In this document: positions 50,104 through 60,884 of the stretch, one piece after another
Numbering within the stretch: position 1 is the first letter of the stretch
How the letters are laid out: every line of letters begins with the position of its first letter
NCBI RefSeq assembly: GCF_900167065.1
Contig: NZ_FUYA01000003.1
Span: 124,001 to 188,000 of the forward strand
Reading direction: 5' to 3'
From: Desulfobaculum bizertense DSM 18034
Lineage (GTDB): Bacteria; Desulfobacterota; Desulfovibrionia; Desulfovibrionales; Desulfovibrionaceae
DNA length: 64,000 bases
Translations under genes and position numbers: made by a program
The notes under the pieces: generated by a model
The model's input: only the letters and a program-made list of their open reading frames with translations
Databases searched by the model: none
What the model was told of the DNA's origin: nothing

Positions 50104-51444
50104 CTAGTTCAGGATAGCCTGCTCTTCGTTGTGCACAGCAGCCTGCATGGGTTCGACCCCGTCAAGCTGCGCAACAAGCGGTGCGATAGCCTCGCGAAAC
50201 GCCTGCATGCGGTCTTTTGCAACTGGAGCAGCAGAGGGAGATTTCAGACGGCGCGGATTAATATACGTGCCGTTTTTCTGCATGCGGAAATCAAGATGTG
50301 GTCCAGTGGAATATCCCGTGGAGCCAACATAGCCGATAACCTGCCCCTGCTTCACCCGAGTGCCCACGTTCACGCCCTTTCGGAAGCGGCTCATGTGCAT
50401 GTAGGTGGTCATGTAGGTGCTGTTGTGCCGAATTTTGACGTAACGGCCAGCACCCTTGCCCCATGCCCGCTTGATAATCACGCCATCACCAACAGCCCTG
50501 ATGGGCGTCCCAATAGGCGCGGCATAGTCAATGCCGAGGTGCGGACGACGGATTTTCAATATGGGGTGCATGCGGCTTCTGGAAAAATTGGAGGAGATGC
50601 GGACAAAATCAAGCGGAGCTTTCAGAAAAGCCTTTCGCAGGGAATGGCCTTTTGCATCATAAAAAGTCTCGCGTCCGTTCTTGTCAGCAAAAAGGAAGCC
50701 TCGGAAGTGGTCGCCCTGATTCACAAATTCAGCAGCAGTGATGCGACCATAGCCCACAAAATTTCCTTCCCTGTAGCGCTTTTCTACAAGCACCTTGAAG
50801 CTGTCACCCTTGCGGATGTCACGAATAAAATCCACATCCCAGGCAAAAATATTGGCGAGCCGAACAGCCAACGCTGCCTTTTCACCACTTGCCGTCACAG
50901 CGTTGTACAAAGAGGATTCCACCTCTCCGTTCACCACTGCGGTGCGGATGTCATAGGGAATAGCTTCCCGTTTGGCGTCAAAACCATCGTCGCCTTTGGT
51001 AATGACGAGTTTCTCATCGTTGTCAATCTCGTACTCAAAGCACTGGAAATCGCCGTCGGCAGTCACAATGCAGTATGGCCGGCCAGCTCGCATTCCATTC
51101 AGGGAAAAAACGTCTTTGGAAGTCTGGGCAAGAGTATGAATTTCTAGCGGAGAAAGAAGAGAAGAAAGAAGTGTAGAAACAGACTGGCCGCGTTCAATGC
51201 GTCCTGCGCTGGTCGCCAGAACAGGTTCCGGCGTTTCTGGAACCACAGGAGTCTGCACTTCTGGCGCAGTCTCAGTCTGTGCCTCGGAAACACTCAGCTG
51301 TTCAGGGACAGCCTGCTGCCCTTTCGTGACCAAAACGGTCGCGATCGTACAAAGTGCTCCCACGAGTACGGCAGCAACGAGGATACGCCGGCCACCCACA
51401 ATGCGGAAACGTGCTTTCCTGCTAGTATTCGGTCGGTTTTCCAT
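50104..51444 (-). CDS. M23-family murein endopeptidase-like membrane protein
   Basis: A 446-residue protein with one membrane anchor near 20-40, a Pro/Glu-rich linker, an OapA/LysM-like region (SLLSPLEIHTLAQ) and a LytM/M23 domain at about 300-395. The zinc ligands are visible in HPILKIRRPHLGIDYAAP and GPHLDFRM, with the His in YMHMSR. These are compatible with an active D,D-endopeptidase, though regulators of this family can be catalytically inert. Start at 51444 (GGTGAC upstream). It follows ftsZ on the same strand, across a hairpin. Confidence 0.9.
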   Translation of the reverse strand: MENRPNTSRKARFRIVGGRRILVAAVLVGALCTIATVLVTKGQQAVPEQLSVSEAQTETAPEVQTPVVPETPEPVLATSAGRIERGQSVSTLLSSLLSPLEIHTLAQTSKDVFSLNGMRAGRPYCIVTADGDFQCFEYEIDNDEKLVITKGDDGFDAKREAIPYDIRTAVVNGEVESSLYNAVTASGEKAALAVRLANIFAWDVDFIRDIRKGDSFKVLVEKRYREGNFVGYGRITAAEFVNQGDHFRGFLFADKNGRETFYDAKGHSLRKAFLKAPLDFVRISSNFSRSRMHPILKIRRPHLGIDYAAPIGTPIRAVGDGVIIKRAWGKGAGRYVKIRHNSTYMTTYMHMSRFRKGVNVGTRVKQGQVIGYVGSTGYSTGPHLDFRMQKNGTYINPRRLKSPSAAPVAKDRMQAFREAIAPLVAQLDGVEPMQAAVHNEEQAILN

Positions 51445-51503
51445 GTTGTCACCATTCGTCCGATCTTGGACGGTCAAAGGTTATACGACACAGTTGGGGA
51501 AAG

Positions 51504-51533
51504 GGGGCTGGAGCATACGCCACTCCAGTCCCC
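51504..51533 (-). terminator. Hairpin after ftsZ
   Basis: On the minus strand GGGGACTGGAG / CTCCAGCCCC with one bulged A, 24 bases past the ftsZ stop. It has only a weak T tract, so termination may be partial. Confidence 0.55.
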
Positions 51534-51556
51534 GGGGAAGATACGCGTCATTCGGG

Positions 51557-52915
51557 CTAGTCAGCCTGTGCCCGCAAAAATGCAGGCGTTTCGAAGTCAT
51601 CTTCGTCAAAGACGAAATCCTCCTGACCTGTGCGGCTAATCTGAGGATTATGTCCGGCGCCACCGCGGTTGCGGGTGCCTCGGCGAAGATAGGCTGGAGT
51701 CCGAAGATCCGGGTCATTCTGAGCAAACTCACGTCCGCGCTGCAAACGCTCCTCACGGCTCGGGCTGGACATTGGGGGAACAGCCGTTGTCGCAGGTTTG
51801 GTCACAGTCACAGGACGAGGTGCTTCGGGAGCTGCGGCTGTGGTCTTTTTTGCAGACGCGCCGCCCTTGTTCCGAAGTGATTTTGCCGAACCACCCTGAA
51901 GTTTGTTGAGAAGTGCGAGGGGATCATTCTCGCTTGCGGGCTGAGGCTGCTGCTGCGGAGTATTTTCAATACCCGTTGCAATAACCGTAATGCGCATCTC
52001 GTCGGAGGCTTCCTGTTCGAAAACCGTACCGAAGTAGATGTTGGCATCTTCATCCGCTGCTTCAGAAATAATGCTTGCTGCTTCCGCGACTTCATCAATG
52101 GCCAAATCAGGACCACAGGTCACGTTCATCAGCACGCCACGTGCGCCTTCAATATTCACATCCTCAAGCAGAGGACTGGTAATGGCTTTCATGGCGGCTT
52201 CGCGGGCGCGAGATTCACCACGGGCAATACCCGTACCCATCATGGCGAGACCCGACTCACTCATGACAGCTTTCACGTCTGCGAAGTCAAGGTTAATGAG
52301 TCCGGGCACCATAATGAGATCAGAGATACTCTTTACAGCGTAATACAGGACTTCATCAGCCTTTTTCAGCATATCCAAAAAGGTTGCCTTCTTGGATGCC
52401 AAAGAGAGCAGCCTGTCATTCGGGATGGTAATCAGGCTGTCAACATTGTCAGCAAGGTTCTTGATGCCGCGTTCTGCGCTCTCAAGTCGACGCTTGCCTT
52501 CAAAGTAAAAAGGTTTGGTAATGACACCAACAGTCAGGGCGCCCATTTCTTTTGCCACTTCGGCAATGACAGGAGCAGCACCAGTACCGGTGCCACCGCC
52601 CATGCCCGCAGTGACGAAAACCATGTCCGCACCATTGAGTCTCTCGCGGATTATGTCAATGCTTTCCAGAGCAGCCTCGCGGCCAACTTCCGGATCTGCA
52701 CCCGCGCCAAGACCCTTTGTCAGTTTCTCGCCCAGCTGAATCTTGAATTCAGCGCTGGACTTGTTCAGGGCCTGAACATCAGTATTTGCAGCAATAAAGG
52801 TCACGCCCTTGAGCGCGGAATTGATCATGTTGTTGATCGCGTTTCCGCCACCACCACCGGCGCCGACGACTTTTATTTTTGCCGCATTTTCATTCTCAAG
52901 TTCCAAATAATCCAT
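51557..52915 (-). CDS. ftsZ: Cell division protein FtsZ
   Basis: A 452-residue tubulin-like GTPase that forms the Z ring. The GTP-binding loop is [11 protein letters not shown], with [20 protein letters not shown] and the T7 loop region [15 protein letters not shown] Pro/Ala-rich linker (about 330-420) leads to the C-terminal peptide [13 protein letters not shown], which contacts FtsA and ZipA-like partners. GGAGG precedes the start. It is the last dcw gene in the cluster. Confidence 0.98.
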   Translation of the reverse strand: MDYLELENENAAKIKVVGAGGGGGNAINNMINSALKGVTFIAANTDVQALNKSSAEFKIQLGEKLTKGLGAGADPEVGREAALESIDIIRERLNGADMVFVTAGMGGGTGTGAAPVIAEVAKEMGALTVGVITKPFYFEGKRRLESAERGIKNLADNVDSLITIPNDRLLSLASKKATFLDMLKKADEVLYYAVKSISDLIMVPGLINLDFADVKAVMSESGLAMMGTGIARGESRAREAAMKAITSPLLEDVNIEGARGVLMNVTCGPDLAIDEVAEAASIISEAADEDANIYFGTVFEQEASDEMRITVIATGIENTPQQQPQPASENDPLALLNKLQGGSAKSLRNKGGASAKKTTAAAPEAPRPVTVTKPATTAVPPMSSPSREERLQRGREFAQNDPDLRTPAYLRRGTRNRGGAGHNPQISRTGQEDFVFDEDDFETPAFLRAQAD

Positions 52916-52977
52916 GCGTATCCTCCTTCCTCCCTTACGGGATGTGAAGTTTTCCCCTTACCAAAATTCATTTCCCC

Positions 52978-54204
52978 TTACTTCACGTCGATGAACCACT
53001 TCCGCATTTTCCCCAAAATGCGGTTGAACATTCCGTCGTCCCGAATTCTAAAGCTTTGTTCAACGCCTTCCTTTTCTGCTCCAAACATGAGCAGGCCAGC
53101 AGCTGTGGCATACATGGGGCTATTCACCACATCATGCAGGCCGCCAATTTCGCGCGGATAGCCCACACGAGTTGGCATGTTGAAAATCTGCTCTCCAAGC
53201 TCCTGCATTCCCTCAATGAGCGCTGTTCCACCGGTAAGGACAACGCCTGCTCCGAGCTTAGATTTGAATCCAGAACGCGTAAGTTCCTGATCTACAAGAG
53301 CTAATATCTCTTCAACGCGTGGTTCGCAAATATCAGCCAAAGTCTTCCGCGACAAGCGCCGGGGTGCCCGGTCGCCCACGCTTGGGACTTCGATGAACTG
53401 GTCACCAGTCACGAGGTCGGCCATGGCACAGCCATAGCTCACCTTGATCTGCTCTGCGGCGGCCATCGGTGTCCGCAAACCAAACGCAATGTCATTGGTC
53501 AGGTTTGCGCCCCCAAGGGCCAATACAGAGGTATGTCGAATAGAATCTTCCGAAAAAATAGCGAGGTCTGTCGTTCCTCCACCAAGGTCGACCAAAGCAA
53601 CGCCAATCTCGCGTTCTTCTGGAGTCAGCACCGCCTTGGACGATGCAAGAGCCTCCAGCACGATGTCGGCGACATCCAGCCCGGACCTGTGGCAGGAACG
53701 GACAATGTTCTGGGCAGACGTCACCGCGCCAGTCACAATGTGCACCTTGACCTCAAGCCGCACACCGGCCATGCCAAGCGGGTCATGAATCCCGCGCTGG
53801 TCATCAACGATGTACTGCTGTGGCAAAATATGTATGACTTCACGATCAAGTGGAATTGCGACTGCCTTTGCAGCGTCAATCACCCGTTCCACATCTCTTT
53901 GGGAAACTTCACCGCCCTTTACAGCAATCACACCGTGGCTGTTAAAGCCCTTGATGTGACTTCCTGCAATGCCTGCGTAGACTGAGCGAATGTCACAGCC
54001 AGCCATGAGTTCAGCTTCTTCCAGCGCCTTTTTGATGGACTGGACAGTCTGCTCAATGTTGACCACAACGCCTTTTCGCAGGCCCGTAGACGGGCTGGAG
54101 CCGATACCGACAACATCCACGCCTTCCGGGGTCAGCTCGCCGACCACGGCACAAATTTTTGTAGTTCCAATATCAAGACCGACAATGAGTTCAGACCTGG
54201 CCAT
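52978..54204 (-). CDS. ftsA: Cell division protein FtsA
   Basis: A 408-residue actin-fold ATPase that anchors FtsZ to the membrane. Motifs are VGLDIGTTKICAVVGE, ALVDLGGGTTDLAIF and GVVLTGGTALIEGM. The C-terminus (FNRILGKMRKWFIDVK) is the amphipathic membrane-targeting helix. AAGGAG precedes the start; ftsZ follows after 62 bases. Confidence 0.97.
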   Translation of the reverse strand: MARSELIVGLDIGTTKICAVVGELTPEGVDVVGIGSSPSTGLRKGVVVNIEQTVQSIKKALEEAELMAGCDIRSVYAGIAGSHIKGFNSHGVIAVKGGEVSQRDVERVIDAAKAVAIPLDREVIHILPQQYIVDDQRGIHDPLGMAGVRLEVKVHIVTGAVTSAQNIVRSCHRSGLDVADIVLEALASSKAVLTPEEREIGVALVDLGGGTTDLAIFSEDSIRHTSVLALGGANLTNDIAFGLRTPMAAAEQIKVSYGCAMADLVTGDQFIEVPSVGDRAPRRLSRKTLADICEPRVEEILALVDQELTRSGFKSKLGAGVVLTGGTALIEGMQELGEQIFNMPTRVGYPREIGGLHDVVNSPMYATAAGLLMFGAEKEGVEQSFRIRDDGMFNRILGKMRKWFIDVK

Positions 54205-54248
54205 GCCGTTCTCCTTCCGTATATTCCCGCAGGATGCGAAGCCTTGTC

Positions 54249-55046
54249 CTAGGCACGTACAAACACTTTTCCACCGACAATGCGGATACCCTTGACCTGT
54301 GTGCTCTCGCCCCGTCGGACAAGATCGGCCCAGACAAGCCTCAGTTTGTGCATATTCTGTTTCCAGTCCCTGCGCTCCAGAACAAGTCTCAGCGCAGGCC
54401 GCTCAAAAGTGAGCTGAATAAAACGCCGGGAGACCTGTACAAGGGCTGCATCTCCGGGCCGCAGCTGGGTTTGTCCCAGCCAAAGCTGACTCAAAAGTTC
54501 TGGCAGTTCGGGAACCAGATCCTTGCCGCCCCGGTCATATTCAAGAAGAGGAAGCGGAAGAATCCGTTGTGCAGTCACCCGATCAATGGTCTTGCCAAAG
54601 ACGTCAGCATAAAAAAGTTCGTTTTTTTTCAGTATCCAGTAATACGGAACCCGTTCCTGAATGCTGATGCGCAAATCTCCGGGTGGAATCCGCCGGACCC
54701 GGACAACATCTGTCCACGGGTTTTGACTCAGCCGTTCTTCCATATCTGCAATCTTGAGGTTCAACACATTGTCCCCAAGCTGCACCCCGGCAATCCGCGC
54801 CACCTCTCGCGAACTGAGGTGGGAGATCCCCTGCACTTCTATGCTTTTGAGTGCGAGAGTCTCACTCGTGGTAAGCCATCGGAATCCGACAAGAAAAGCC
54901 ACACTCGCCGTCACCACGAAAGCCGTACCAAGGACTGCGAAAAAGAGCCAGACCAGAGCTTTGCCCGGTCGTATCCGCACGCTGCGACTTTTTCGTGCGG
55001 AATTTGAGCGGTATCGGCTGCGTCGTACGCTTCGCCGTCCGGTCAT
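54249..55046 (-). CDS. ftsQ: Cell division protein FtsQ
   Basis: A 265-residue bitopic protein: very basic cytoplasmic tail (about 1-27), one membrane helix (about 30-52) and a POTRA domain (LKSIEVQGISHLSSREVARIAGVQLGDNVLNLKI) followed by the FtsQ beta domain. It scaffolds FtsB/FtsL in the divisome. Its start overlaps the murB stop by four bases (ATGA). Confidence 0.93.
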   Translation of the reverse strand: MTGRRSVRRSRYRSNSARKSRSVRIRPGKALVWLFFAVLGTAFVVTASVAFLVGFRWLTTSETLALKSIEVQGISHLSSREVARIAGVQLGDNVLNLKIADMEERLSQNPWTDVVRVRRIPPGDLRISIQERVPYYWILKKNELFYADVFGKTIDRVTAQRILPLPLLEYDRGGKDLVPELPELLSQLWLGQTQLRPGDAALVQVSRRFIQLTFERPALRLVLERRDWKQNMHKLRLVWADLVRRGESTQVKGIRIVGGKVFVRA

Positions 55047-55927
55047 GAAAGAACCTTGACTTCCAGCTCCAGCTCAATGCCATACAGGCGCTGCACAGTC
55101 TGCTGTGCCTCAGCAATGAGTTCCAAAGCCTGGTCGCTGGTTCCGGCCCCTGTGTTTACCAAAAAATTCGCATGTTTTGTGGAAAATTCCATGCCGCCGC
55201 ATTTTTTCCCACGAAAACCTGCATCGTCCAGCAGCTTCCCGGCAGAAATGCCTTCCGGGTTCCGGAAGGTGCACCCTGCGCTCCATGCCTCAACAGGCTG
55301 AGTTCTGCGCTTGGTGTCCCGATGCTCTGCCATCCGCTCCCGAATCAGCTCGCTCGTGCCCCGTTCCATGTCCAGCTCTGCAGCAAGAACAAGAAACCAG
55401 TGGTCAAAGGTCCGCGGAGCAAAAAATCTGTAGCCCGTCAGGACGTCATCCCGCGAAACCCAGCGCAAGCCGCAGCAAGGAGAAAACACAAGCACCCTGC
55501 GCATCAGATCGGCCATGCAGACACCATAGGAACCAGCATTCATGGCCACAGCGCCACCAAGCTTTCCGGGGACCCCCATCAGGCCCTCGGCGCCACTCAG
55601 CCCCTTGCCTGCGCACCAGCTCAGGAATGCGGGAAGCCCCATTCCTGCCTCGGCGCGGACAGTCACCTTGTCGCCGCGTTCAGCAACGACTTCGGGCTTG
55701 CCCGGAGAAGGAACCCGTACCAGCGCATAGGGCAGCTCGCCGTCTGCCGCCAGTATGTTGGACCCCTTCCCCAGCATGAGAGGCGTTCCACCAAGACGGT
55801 CCAGCTCTGCGGGGAGAGCGTCCAGCTCCCGCACGTCATTCAGGCAGATCTCGGCAAGTGCCGTTCCACCCAGATGCAGGGTTGTCCGCTCCCTGAGACT
55901 CGGTGCAGAATGTATTTTCAGTCCCAC
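55043..55927 (-). CDS. murB: UDP-N-acetylenolpyruvoylglucosamine reductase
   Basis: A 294-residue flavoenzyme that reduces UDP-GlcNAc-enolpyruvate to UDP-MurNAc. It has LGKGSNILAAD (FAD-binding), GLMGVPGKLGGAVAMNAGSYG, the catalytic Ser region AGCTFRNPEG and the C-terminal GGMEFSTKHANFLVN. It starts with GTG and lacks the extra domain of type I MurB, so it is type II. It overlaps ftsQ. Confidence 0.96.
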   Translation of the reverse strand: MGLKIHSAPSLRERTTLHLGGTALAEICLNDVRELDALPAELDRLGGTPLMLGKGSNILAADGELPYALVRVPSPGKPEVVAERGDKVTVRAEAGMGLPAFLSWCAGKGLSGAEGLMGVPGKLGGAVAMNAGSYGVCMADLMRRVLVFSPCCGLRWVSRDDVLTGYRFFAPRTFDHWFLVLAAELDMERGTSELIRERMAEHRDTKRRTQPVEAWSAGCTFRNPEGISAGKLLDDAGFRGKKCGGMEFSTKHANFLVNTGAGTSDQALELIAEAQQTVQRLYGIELELEVKVLS

Positions 55928-55945
55928 TGGTCTCTCCGAATCGTC

Positions 55946-57313
55946 CTAGCCTTCGCTTCCGAGCCAGCTCGTGCCAGCCTGCCAGATGTTGCCAGCGCCA
56001 AGCGTCAGCAGCACATCACCAGAATGCAGAACCTGAGGAAGTGCCTCAGTCAGCGAAGGAATGCTGTCATAAAACTTCACATCAGCCTGAGACGTGTTCC
56101 GAATGCCCTGTGCAAGGCATTCGCCAGTCACGCCCGGAATAGGCTTTTCACTTGCCGGATAAATTTCTGTCAGCAGCAGGGAATCAACCTGTCCCAGCGC
56201 CGAGCAAAATTCCTGAAAAAGTGCCTTGGTTCGCGTGTAGCGATGCGGCTGGAATGCCACGACAAGACGGCGGTCAGGATAGCACTGTCGTGCAGTTGCC
56301 AGCGTTGCCTTGATCTCGGTCGGATGGTGACCGTAGTCGTCGACAACCAAAACACCATCACGCTCACCCTTTCGCTCAAAGCGACGGCCAACGCCACCGA
56401 ATGTTGCCAGTCCGCGCAGAATAGCGTCCTGAGGCACACCAGCCTCAATGGAAACACCAATAGCGGCAAGGGCATTCAGCACATTGTGCAGTCCGGGCTG
56501 GCGCAAAATCACTTCGCCCCAGTATTCATCCCGATAGAACACGTCAAAGCAGCTCTCGTCCTCGCAGCGCTTGATCTTGCCGCGAAGCCTGTTGCCCTCG
56601 CTCAGACCGTAGGTCATGACTGGGCGCTTGACCTCAGGCAGGATGCTGCGAACGACCGGGTTGTCTCCGCACACAACATTGCGGCCATAAAATGGCACCC
56701 GGTTCATGAAATTTATAAATGTTTCGCGGATTTGATCCATGTCATCGTAAAAGTCCAGATGATCGAGGTCCACGTTGGTCACAACGGTCATAATCGGCGA
56801 AAGGCAGAGGAAAGAACCGTCAGACTCGTCTGCTTCGGCAATCAGGAACTCGCCCTTGCCCAGAAGGGCGTTGGTACCAAAGGCATTCAGACGACCACCG
56901 ATAATCACGGTAGGGTCAAGCTTTGCCTCAGTAAAAATCGTTGCCAGAAGCGAGGTCGTAGTGGTCTTGCCATGCGTTCCGGCAACAGCAATGCCCTGTC
57001 GCAGACGCATCAGCTCGGCCAGCATCTCTGCACGGGGAATAACCGGAATACGGTGCTCGCGGGCTTCCATCACTTCGGGATTGTCTTCCCGAACAGCAGT
57101 GGACTTCACCAGCACATCAGCATCGCCAACGTGCCCTGCGGCGTGACCCTGAAAAACAGTCGCGCCAAGGGACTGAAGACGTTCGGTCACCGGGCTGGAA
57201 CTCAGGTCAGAACCTGAAACCTCGTAGCCAAGGCTCAAAAGCACTTCTGCAATGCCATTCATGCCCGTTCCGCCAATGCCGACCATGTGGATTTTACGAA
57301 TTTTATTTTTCAT
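55946..57313 (-). CDS. murC: UDP-N-acetylmuramate-L-alanine ligase
   Basis: A 455-residue Mur ligase adding L-Ala to UDP-MurNAc. Motifs are [55 protein letters not shown] and [11 protein letters not shown]. It lies 18 bases upstream of murB and 33 bases downstream of murG. Confidence 0.97.
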   Translation of the reverse strand: MKNKIRKIHMVGIGGTGMNGIAEVLLSLGYEVSGSDLSSSPVTERLQSLGATVFQGHAAGHVGDADVLVKSTAVREDNPEVMEAREHRIPVIPRAEMLAELMRLRQGIAVAGTHGKTTTTSLLATIFTEAKLDPTVIIGGRLNAFGTNALLGKGEFLIAEADESDGSFLCLSPIMTVVTNVDLDHLDFYDDMDQIRETFINFMNRVPFYGRNVVCGDNPVVRSILPEVKRPVMTYGLSEGNRLRGKIKRCEDESCFDVFYRDEYWGEVILRQPGLHNVLNALAAIGVSIEAGVPQDAILRGLATFGGVGRRFERKGERDGVLVVDDYGHHPTEIKATLATARQCYPDRRLVVAFQPHRYTRTKALFQEFCSALGQVDSLLLTEIYPASEKPIPGVTGECLAQGIRNTSQADVKFYDSIPSLTEALPQVLHSGDVLLTLGAGNIWQAGTSWLGSEG

Positions 57314-57346
57314 GGATGTCGTCTATCGTTTGCAGGGTATTCCCCG

Positions 57347-58426
57347 TTATGCTTGTGTCATTGCCTCAATGGCATCAACCAGCAGCGCGGCGGCGTTTGG
57401 TGCGCCAAAGCCCTTGGCTGCCTGCCCCATCTCAGTGATGGTCTCTGGATTCGCAAAAAGCTTTTCCAGCTCGTCAAAGAGGCTCCGTGTCGAGAGTTCA
57501 GACTGTGGAAGCAGCACGGCCGCCCCAAGGCGTTCCAGGTGACTGGCATTCACGGTCTGATGGTCATGCGTTGCAAAGGGAAACGGAATCAGGATTGAGG
57601 GGCGACCAGCAACGGCCAGCTCCGCAACAGTTGTTGCTCCAGCCCGGCACAGCACAAGGTCTGCCCAGGCATATGCGGCCTTCATATCCTGAATAAACGG
57701 CGCAACGCGAAAATCTTCTCCAGTACAGCCAGCATCGGCATAGGCCGTGTGCATGGCATCAAAATCTGCTTTTCCTGTCTGGTGCCAGAGGGAATATCCC
57801 GCATCTTTCAGTCGGGGCAATTCCTCTGCCACTGCGGTGTTCAGCGCATGTGCACCAAGGCTTCCGCCAACAATCAGCACTCGGCGGGAAGGCGCCTCTA
57901 CAGTACTCTCCGAGAGTTCACGAATGCTGCCGCGAACCGGATTGCCAGTAAAAATGCACTTTTCCTTTGCAAAGCTCCCGCAGGAGTCAGGAAAACTTAA
58001 AAAGACCCGTTTACAGAATTTGGACAGCAAGGTGTTCGATGCACCCGCGACGCTATTCTGCTCATGGACGGCGCAGGGGATGCCGCGCAGACGAGCTGCC
58101 ATAACCGGGGCAAAACCTGCATAGCCACCAAAGCCAACAACAGCCTCTGGCCGAAAGCGCCCCAGTTCCTTCCAGGCAATGCCAAGTGCCCGCAGCATGG
58201 AGAACAGGGCCGCAATACCCTTGAGTCCACGCCCCAGCACGCCTCGCACTGGAAGCCCCAAAAACTTCACTCCAGCCTGAGCAGCAAACTCGGCTTCGCG
58301 TCCGTACTGGCCACCGATAAACAGTACTTCTGCGTCAGGATTCCTGCGCTGTACTTCTTCGGCCACGGCCAGTGCCGGAAAAATATGTCCACCGGTTCCC
58401 CCGGTTGTAATCACAAGTCGCTGCAC
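57347..58426 (-). CDS. murG: Undecaprenyldiphospho-muramoylpentapeptide N-acetylglucosaminyltransferase
   Basis: A 359-residue GT28 enzyme that makes lipid II from lipid I on the inner face of the membrane. Motifs are TTGGTGGHIFPALAVAEE, AVVGFGGYAGFAPVMAARLRGIPCAVHEQN and LVLCRAGATTVAELAVAGRPSILIPFPFATHDHQTVNA. It starts at GTG with GAGGG upstream; one base separates it from the ftsW stop codon. Confidence 0.97.
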   Translation of the reverse strand: MQRLVITTGGTGGHIFPALAVAEEVQRRNPDAEVLFIGGQYGREAEFAAQAGVKFLGLPVRGVLGRGLKGIAALFSMLRALGIAWKELGRFRPEAVVGFGGYAGFAPVMAARLRGIPCAVHEQNSVAGASNTLLSKFCKRVFLSFPDSCGSFAKEKCIFTGNPVRGSIRELSESTVEAPSRRVLIVGGSLGAHALNTAVAEELPRLKDAGYSLWHQTGKADFDAMHTAYADAGCTGEDFRVAPFIQDMKAAYAWADLVLCRAGATTVAELAVAGRPSILIPFPFATHDHQTVNASHLERLGAAVLLPQSELSTRSLFDELEKLFANPETITEMGQAAKGFGAPNAAALLVDAIEAMTQA

Positions 58427-58427
58427 G

Positions 58428-59582
58428 CTATTTTTCCCTCTTTCGCGAGATGTTCAGCAACATCCCGACACAAATGCAGGTCACAAGAAGGTTGGAGCCG
58501 CCATAACTGATGAACGGCATCGGCACACCCTTTGGAGGGGCAACGCCCAGCACAACAGCCAGATTCAGCACAGCGCCAAGGGCAATAATGCTCACCAGTC
58601 CCAGCGCTGCAAAACGGTCATGGGCATCTGTCTGAGCCAGTGCGACAGAAAAGCCTCGCCACAGGAAGGTGCCCATCACGAGGAAGAAAAGCGAAACACC
58701 AAGAAAACCAAGCTCCTCGCCAAGGACAGCCATAATGAAGTCATTATGCGCCTCAGGCAAAAAGAGCAGCTTCTGCTTGCCCGCTCCAAGCCCCGCTCCG
58801 GTCCACTGCCCTGCGCCAAAAGCGTACAGGGACTGCACGACCTGATAGCCGGATTCCTGAGCATGTTCAAATGGATGCATAAATGCGGTCAGGCGTTTGA
58901 GTCGGTACGGCTCGCTCAAAATAAGCGCCCAGCCACATCCGGCTCCAAGCACGGCGGATGTACCGAGGTACACGAGGCTCGTCCCTCCCACAAGGCTCAT
59001 TATAAAAAGAATTCCACACAGAAAGACTGCGCCGCCAAAATCTGGCTGAAGCAAAAGCAGTCCGCACAAAATCCCGGTCATGACGACAGGCGGCATAAAG
59101 CCCACGCTAAACGTCTTTACCTTGTCCTGCTTGTGGCTAAAGAAATATGCGAGGTAAAACACCAGTGCGAGTTTGGCAAATTCCAGCGGCTGCAGGGAAA
59201 TTGGCCCGACATGAATCCATCGGCGGGCACCACCAGCCACCACGCCAAACGGCGTCAGCGTCAGCCCCAAAAAGAGCATTGCGCCCAAAAGCCACACGTA
59301 GGTCAGCTTGTAGACCAGCTTTCTGGAAATAAAGAAACACAGAAGCATGGCTGTCAGGCCCGCCATCATAAACAGGGCCTGACGCCGGAAAAACACATAA
59401 GGATCACCAAGCTGCCGCCCGGCCATCACGCCCGAAGCGCTCATGACCATAATCATGCCGATGCACAGCAGGAGCAGTGCAGTAAACAGCAGCGTGTAAT
59501 CAAAGCGCTGTTCTGCAAAAACCCGGCGCACCGTACTTCGTGGTGCCTGTGCTGATGCTGTTGCGGCAGACTCAGTGTTCAT
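58428..59582 (-). CDS. ftsW: Septal peptidoglycan polymerase FtsW
   Basis: A 384-residue SEDS-family membrane protein with ten helices. Motifs are IMVMSAS, GARRWIHVGPISLQPLEFAKLALVFYLA, LQPDFGGAV and PKGVPMPFISYGGSN, including the catalytic Asp region of SEDS proteins. With the class b PBP FtsI (outside the window) it polymerises septal glycan. It lies between murD and murG. Confidence 0.95.
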   Translation of the reverse strand: MNTESAATASAQAPRSTVRRVFAEQRFDYTLLFTALLLLCIGMIMVMSASGVMAGRQLGDPYVFFRRQALFMMAGLTAMLLCFFISRKLVYKLTYVWLLGAMLFLGLTLTPFGVVAGGARRWIHVGPISLQPLEFAKLALVFYLAYFFSHKQDKVKTFSVGFMPPVVMTGILCGLLLLQPDFGGAVFLCGILFIMSLVGGTSLVYLGTSAVLGAGCGWALILSEPYRLKRLTAFMHPFEHAQESGYQVVQSLYAFGAGQWTGAGLGAGKQKLLFLPEAHNDFIMAVLGEELGFLGVSLFFLVMGTFLWRGFSVALAQTDAHDRFAALGLVSIIALGAVLNLAVVLGVAPPKGVPMPFISYGGSNLLVTCICVGMLLNISRKREK

Positions 59583-59585
59583 TGC

Positions 59586-60875
59586 CTAAAGCTCCTGAAA
59601 GAGTGTGCGGAAATGCTCTCCGCGCTGTCCATAGTTGTCATAGAGGTCAAAGCTTGCCGTTCCCGGCGAAAGAAGCATCACATCTCCTTCCTGCGCCTGC
59701 GTCATAAGCCAGCGCACAGCTCCGCCCAGTTCTGGCTCCCAATGCATGGTGGCAAGGCCTTCCCATGCACTCTCAAAGCGCTCCCGGCTAGCTCCAAAAA
59801 GCCCCAAGGCCCGAACCTTGCGCTTAATGAGCGGGGCCAGAGATTCCAGATCGCCACCCTTGTACTTGCCTCCTGCCAAAAGCAGAATCGGGCGGTCAAA
59901 AGCTTCCAGAGCGGCCTTGACCGAGGCAAGGGTTGTTGCCTTGGAATCATTTACAAACAGGATGCCCTGCTTTTCGCCGACCCGCTCCAGCCGGTGCGGA
60001 TGCGGCACATATGTTTCCAAAGCATTCCGCATTTCGCGTTCACTCACGCCAAAGCGGCTCAGCGCCTGAAATGCTGCTTCCATGTTGCACTGGTTGTGCT
60101 CACCCGGGAGCAGCTCGGACTCAAAACGGTCCGTGGATTCAAAATATATGCGGTGCGCCTTTGTAAACGGCTGTTCCGCAAGCTGGCTGCGCATCTCTTC
60201 CGGAAGAATCACAAAGCTGTCTTCGCTCATGTGCGCAAAGAGATTCAGCTTGGCATCAAGGTATTCCTGCATGTCCCTGTGGTAGTCCTGATGGTCCACG
60301 GACAGATTCAGAAAAACCCCGACTTCCGGTGCAAAGCTGGTGCAGTTCTGCGCCTGAAAACTGGAAACTTCCAGCACCAGAACATCGGCCTCGTCGTCAC
60401 CAAGCACATAGGACGACAGCGGTGTGCCAATGTTGCCTCCCTCAAAAACCCGGAATCCGGCTTCGCGCAAAATATGTGCGCACAGAGAGGTCGTGGTGGT
60501 CTTGCCATTGGTGCCCGTAATCGCCAGCACCTTTCCTGTGGCATAGCGCCCGGCAAGCTCAAGCTCGGAAATCAGCTCCGCGGTGCAGCCTTCCGGCAGG
60601 CATTCGCGGATTTTGCCGACCGGAATTCCAGGAGACAGGACAATGCGACTGGCTCCTGCAAAATATTCAGGCTTGTGCGGCCCGGTCAGAAGGGCAATGC
60701 CCTTGTCTTTGCACTCGTCCTGCAACTCCACGCTGACGTTTTTGGGCATCAGCTCCAGCAGGTTCACGTCGGCTCCAAGCTCATGGAGCAGTCGCGCTGC
60801 ATCCCGACCAGACTTTCCAGCGCCAACAACAACCGCGCGAGAACCTTTCTCGCTTCCAATCAATTCCTTTCGCAT
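59586..60875 (-). CDS. murD: UDP-N-acetylmuramoylalanine-D-glutamate ligase
   Basis: A 429-residue Mur ligase adding D-Glu. It has [63 protein letters not shown] and FVNDSKATTLASVKAAL, then LLSPGTASFDLYDNYGQRGEHF. AAGGAC precedes the ATG; ftsW starts three bases after the stop. Confidence 0.97.
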   Translation of the reverse strand: MRKELIGSEKGSRAVVVGAGKSGRDAARLLHELGADVNLLELMPKNVSVELQDECKDKGIALLTGPHKPEYFAGASRIVLSPGIPVGKIRECLPEGCTAELISELELAGRYATGKVLAITGTNGKTTTTSLCAHILREAGFRVFEGGNIGTPLSSYVLGDDEADVLVLEVSSFQAQNCTSFAPEVGVFLNLSVDHQDYHRDMQEYLDAKLNLFAHMSEDSFVILPEEMRSQLAEQPFTKAHRIYFESTDRFESELLPGEHNQCNMEAAFQALSRFGVSEREMRNALETYVPHPHRLERVGEKQGILFVNDSKATTLASVKAALEAFDRPILLLAGGKYKGGDLESLAPLIKRKVRALGLFGASRERFESAWEGLATMHWEPELGGAVRWLMTQAQEGDVMLLSPGTASFDLYDNYGQRGEHFRTLFQEL

Positions 60876-60884
60876 GTCCTTGCC

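Noticed and set aside
55172-57217. A 681-residue plus-strand frame across murB and murC
   Set aside because: Antisense to two Mur genes with intact motifs; no separate support.
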